NCBI GenBank assembly: GCA_050701115.1
Contig: JBOHER010000067.1
Span: 1-17,155 of the forward strand
Reading direction: 5' to 3'
Origin: JBOHER01 sp050701115
GTDB taxonomy: Bacteria > Actinomycetota > Actinomycetes > Mycobacteriales > Pseudonocardiaceae
DNA length: 17,155 nt
In this document: positions 15,921-17,155 of the stretch, piece by piece
Layout of the letters: each line of letters begins with the position of its first letter
Position numbering within the stretch: the stretch's first letter is position 1
The notes under the pieces: generated by a model
Seen by the model: only the letters and a program-made list of their open reading frames with translations
The model's database searches: none
Told to the model about the DNA's origin: nothing
Translations under genes and position numbers: made by a program

Positions 15921-17123
15921 CTGTCCGGTTCTGGTTGGGCCAGGCGGGGCGGCCTGGATCGGTAGCGCTTGCCGCTGGGCGTGGTGATGATCAGGTCGCC
16001 GTGGATCATCTGGAAGTTCCAGCCGGGCCGGTCCTTGAGCCGGTGGTGGCGACGGCAGAGCAGGCATTCGGCGGTGTCGCCGCCTTTGCCCCAGTCGTGG
16101 TTGTGGTCGAGGTCGCATTTGCGGGCGGGCCGGCGGCAGCCGGGCACCCGGCAGCGCTGGTCCCGCACCCGGACGTACTCATCCAGCTGGGCGGGGGGTG
16201 TGTAGCGGGTGCGGCCGACCTCGAGGAGCTGCCCGGTGGCCGGGTCGGTGAGCAGTCGCCGCCAGGTGCTCGTGGGGTCGGTGGCCAGCTGGCGGGCGAT
16301 GTGGGCGGGGATCCAGCCGTAGCCTTCCAGGTCGGCGGGCAACTCGGAGGTCCCCACGAGGGTGGTGACCGGGACGGTCACGTTGATCTGGACGGTTTTC
16401 CCGCTCTGGTTCTTTCCGAGCAGCAGGTCGGCGAACACGTCGGCGCGGATGGCGTCCATGGACCGGTCGTCGCGGCGGGTCTTGATGGTTTGGCGATGGC
16501 GTCGATCCGGGCGTAGATGGAGCAGGCCACGTCGGCGGGCAGGTAGGCGGACAGGTGCGCCATGGAGTCCTCGGCCGGGATCAGCTCGACCTTGCGGTCT
16601 TTGCGGCGCCGCTCGGCGCGGCGGGCCGCGCCGTCCGGGTCGAGGGCGTCGGCCTTGTGCCGCGCGGATTGCTGGATCGCGGTGGCGTCCCGCCCGGCCA
16701 GCCGGGAGTCCATGTGCGCGTCCAACTCGCGGGCCTGCTCATCCGGCAGCGGTAGCGCGGTCTGGCTGATCCGGGAGGCCTTATACGCATCCAGTTCGCC
16801 GCGCCCCATCGCGGCCAAAACCTTCGGAAACCGTGAGTTCAGATCCTTGGCCAGATGCACCTGTTGACTCCGGTGTGCTTGGACACCGACAGGGCGAAGG
16901 CGACCTCGTCCCCGGTGTCCCGGTCATCACCCCGGCGGACCCGCAGCTCCTCGACCGCCCGCAGCTGCACCGCCTGCACCCGCGCGACCAGCGCCTGCGC
17001 CGCGGAGATCAGCTCAACCACGTGATCGACGCCGAAATGCGCCCAATCAACGCCCTCCAGACCGAGGATGCCCTCGGGCCGCCAATCGGACTCCGCATCC
17101 GCCGACCACATCATCGACAGCAC
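15863..17123 (-). pseudogene. DUF222/13E12-family HNH endonuclease-like gene with two frameshifts
   Basis: Three successive minus-strand frames make one protein of about 420 aa. The first runs from GTG 17123 (GGAGG eight bases upstream; GTG 17138 is also possible) to about 16863 and ends VAFALSVSKHTGVN. The second (about 16863-16489) covers VHLAKDLNSRFPKVLAAMGR through YLPADVACSIYARIDAIAK. The third (about 16489-15863) has TIKTRRDDRSMDAIRADVF and the HNH domain: CRVPGC (103-108, counted from M at 16459), CDLDHNHDWGKGGDT, then LLCRRHHRLKDRPGW. This is the multicopy DUF222/13E12 repeat family of actinobacteria; its role is unclear, and some copies serve as prophage integration targets in mycobacteria. 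Adding one C near 16863 and one A near 16489 restores a single frame. It is broken, or the sequence lost two bases. Confidence 0.88.
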
Positions 17124-17155
17124 ACCCGACACCTCCACGGCCGCGGTGGTGGTAT

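Noticed and set aside
1..17155. CRISPR array, tRNA/rRNA genes, insertion sequence with terminal inverted repeats
   Set aside because: No regularly spaced repeats, cloverleaf-like segments, rRNA motifs or transposase domains were recognised.

Overview
This is a high-GC actinomycete chromosome segment. Evidence includes the many GTG starts, a DUF7455-type small zinc-binding protein, a DUF222/13E12-type HNH protein, genes for 10-methyl-branched fatty acids and a LacI-controlled carbohydrate ABC operon. A Pseudonocardiales-like or mycolic-related actinomycete fits best, but I cannot name a genus from sequence alone.

Layout. Positions 1-151 (minus) hold the 5' part of a DUF7455-like gene. A 271-bp gap then leads to an EamA/DMT-family exporter (423-1316, plus). 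Positions 1360-6203 form a lipid block. An unusual SRPBCC/acyl-CoA synthetase fusion (minus) diverges from two plus-strand genes that look like the flavoprotein reductase and SAM methyltransferase of 10-methyl (tuberculostearic-type) fatty acid synthesis (tmsA/tmsB, also called bfaA/bfaB). The reductase may be translated from a leaderless mRNA.

Positions 6204-14590 are a sugar-utilisation locus. A minus-strand LacI-family regulator faces a plus-strand operon of ABC ATPase, lipoprotein solute-binding protein, two permeases, a GH13 alpha-glucosidase and a compact GH32/GH43-like five-bladed-propeller hydrolase. The first ~25 codons of an aldo/keto reductase follow and then break off. Two near-identical 16-bp palindromes in the regulator/operon intergenic region each overlap the expected transcription start of one gene. 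They are very likely the regulator's operators. The enzyme pair suggests a substrate carrying both alpha-glucosyl and fructosyl-type bonds (sucrose or a related oligosaccharide); this is inference.

Positions 14640-15920 encode an MFS transporter whose 3' end overlaps, tail to tail, a DUF222/HNH gene (minus, to ~17123) that is broken by two one-base frameshifts. The solute-binding protein gene carries a third one-base frameshift. All three can be repaired by adding one base to a short mononucleotide run. Sequencing or assembly error therefore has to be weighed against true gene decay.

No tRNA, rRNA, CRISPR array or classical insertion sequence was seen.
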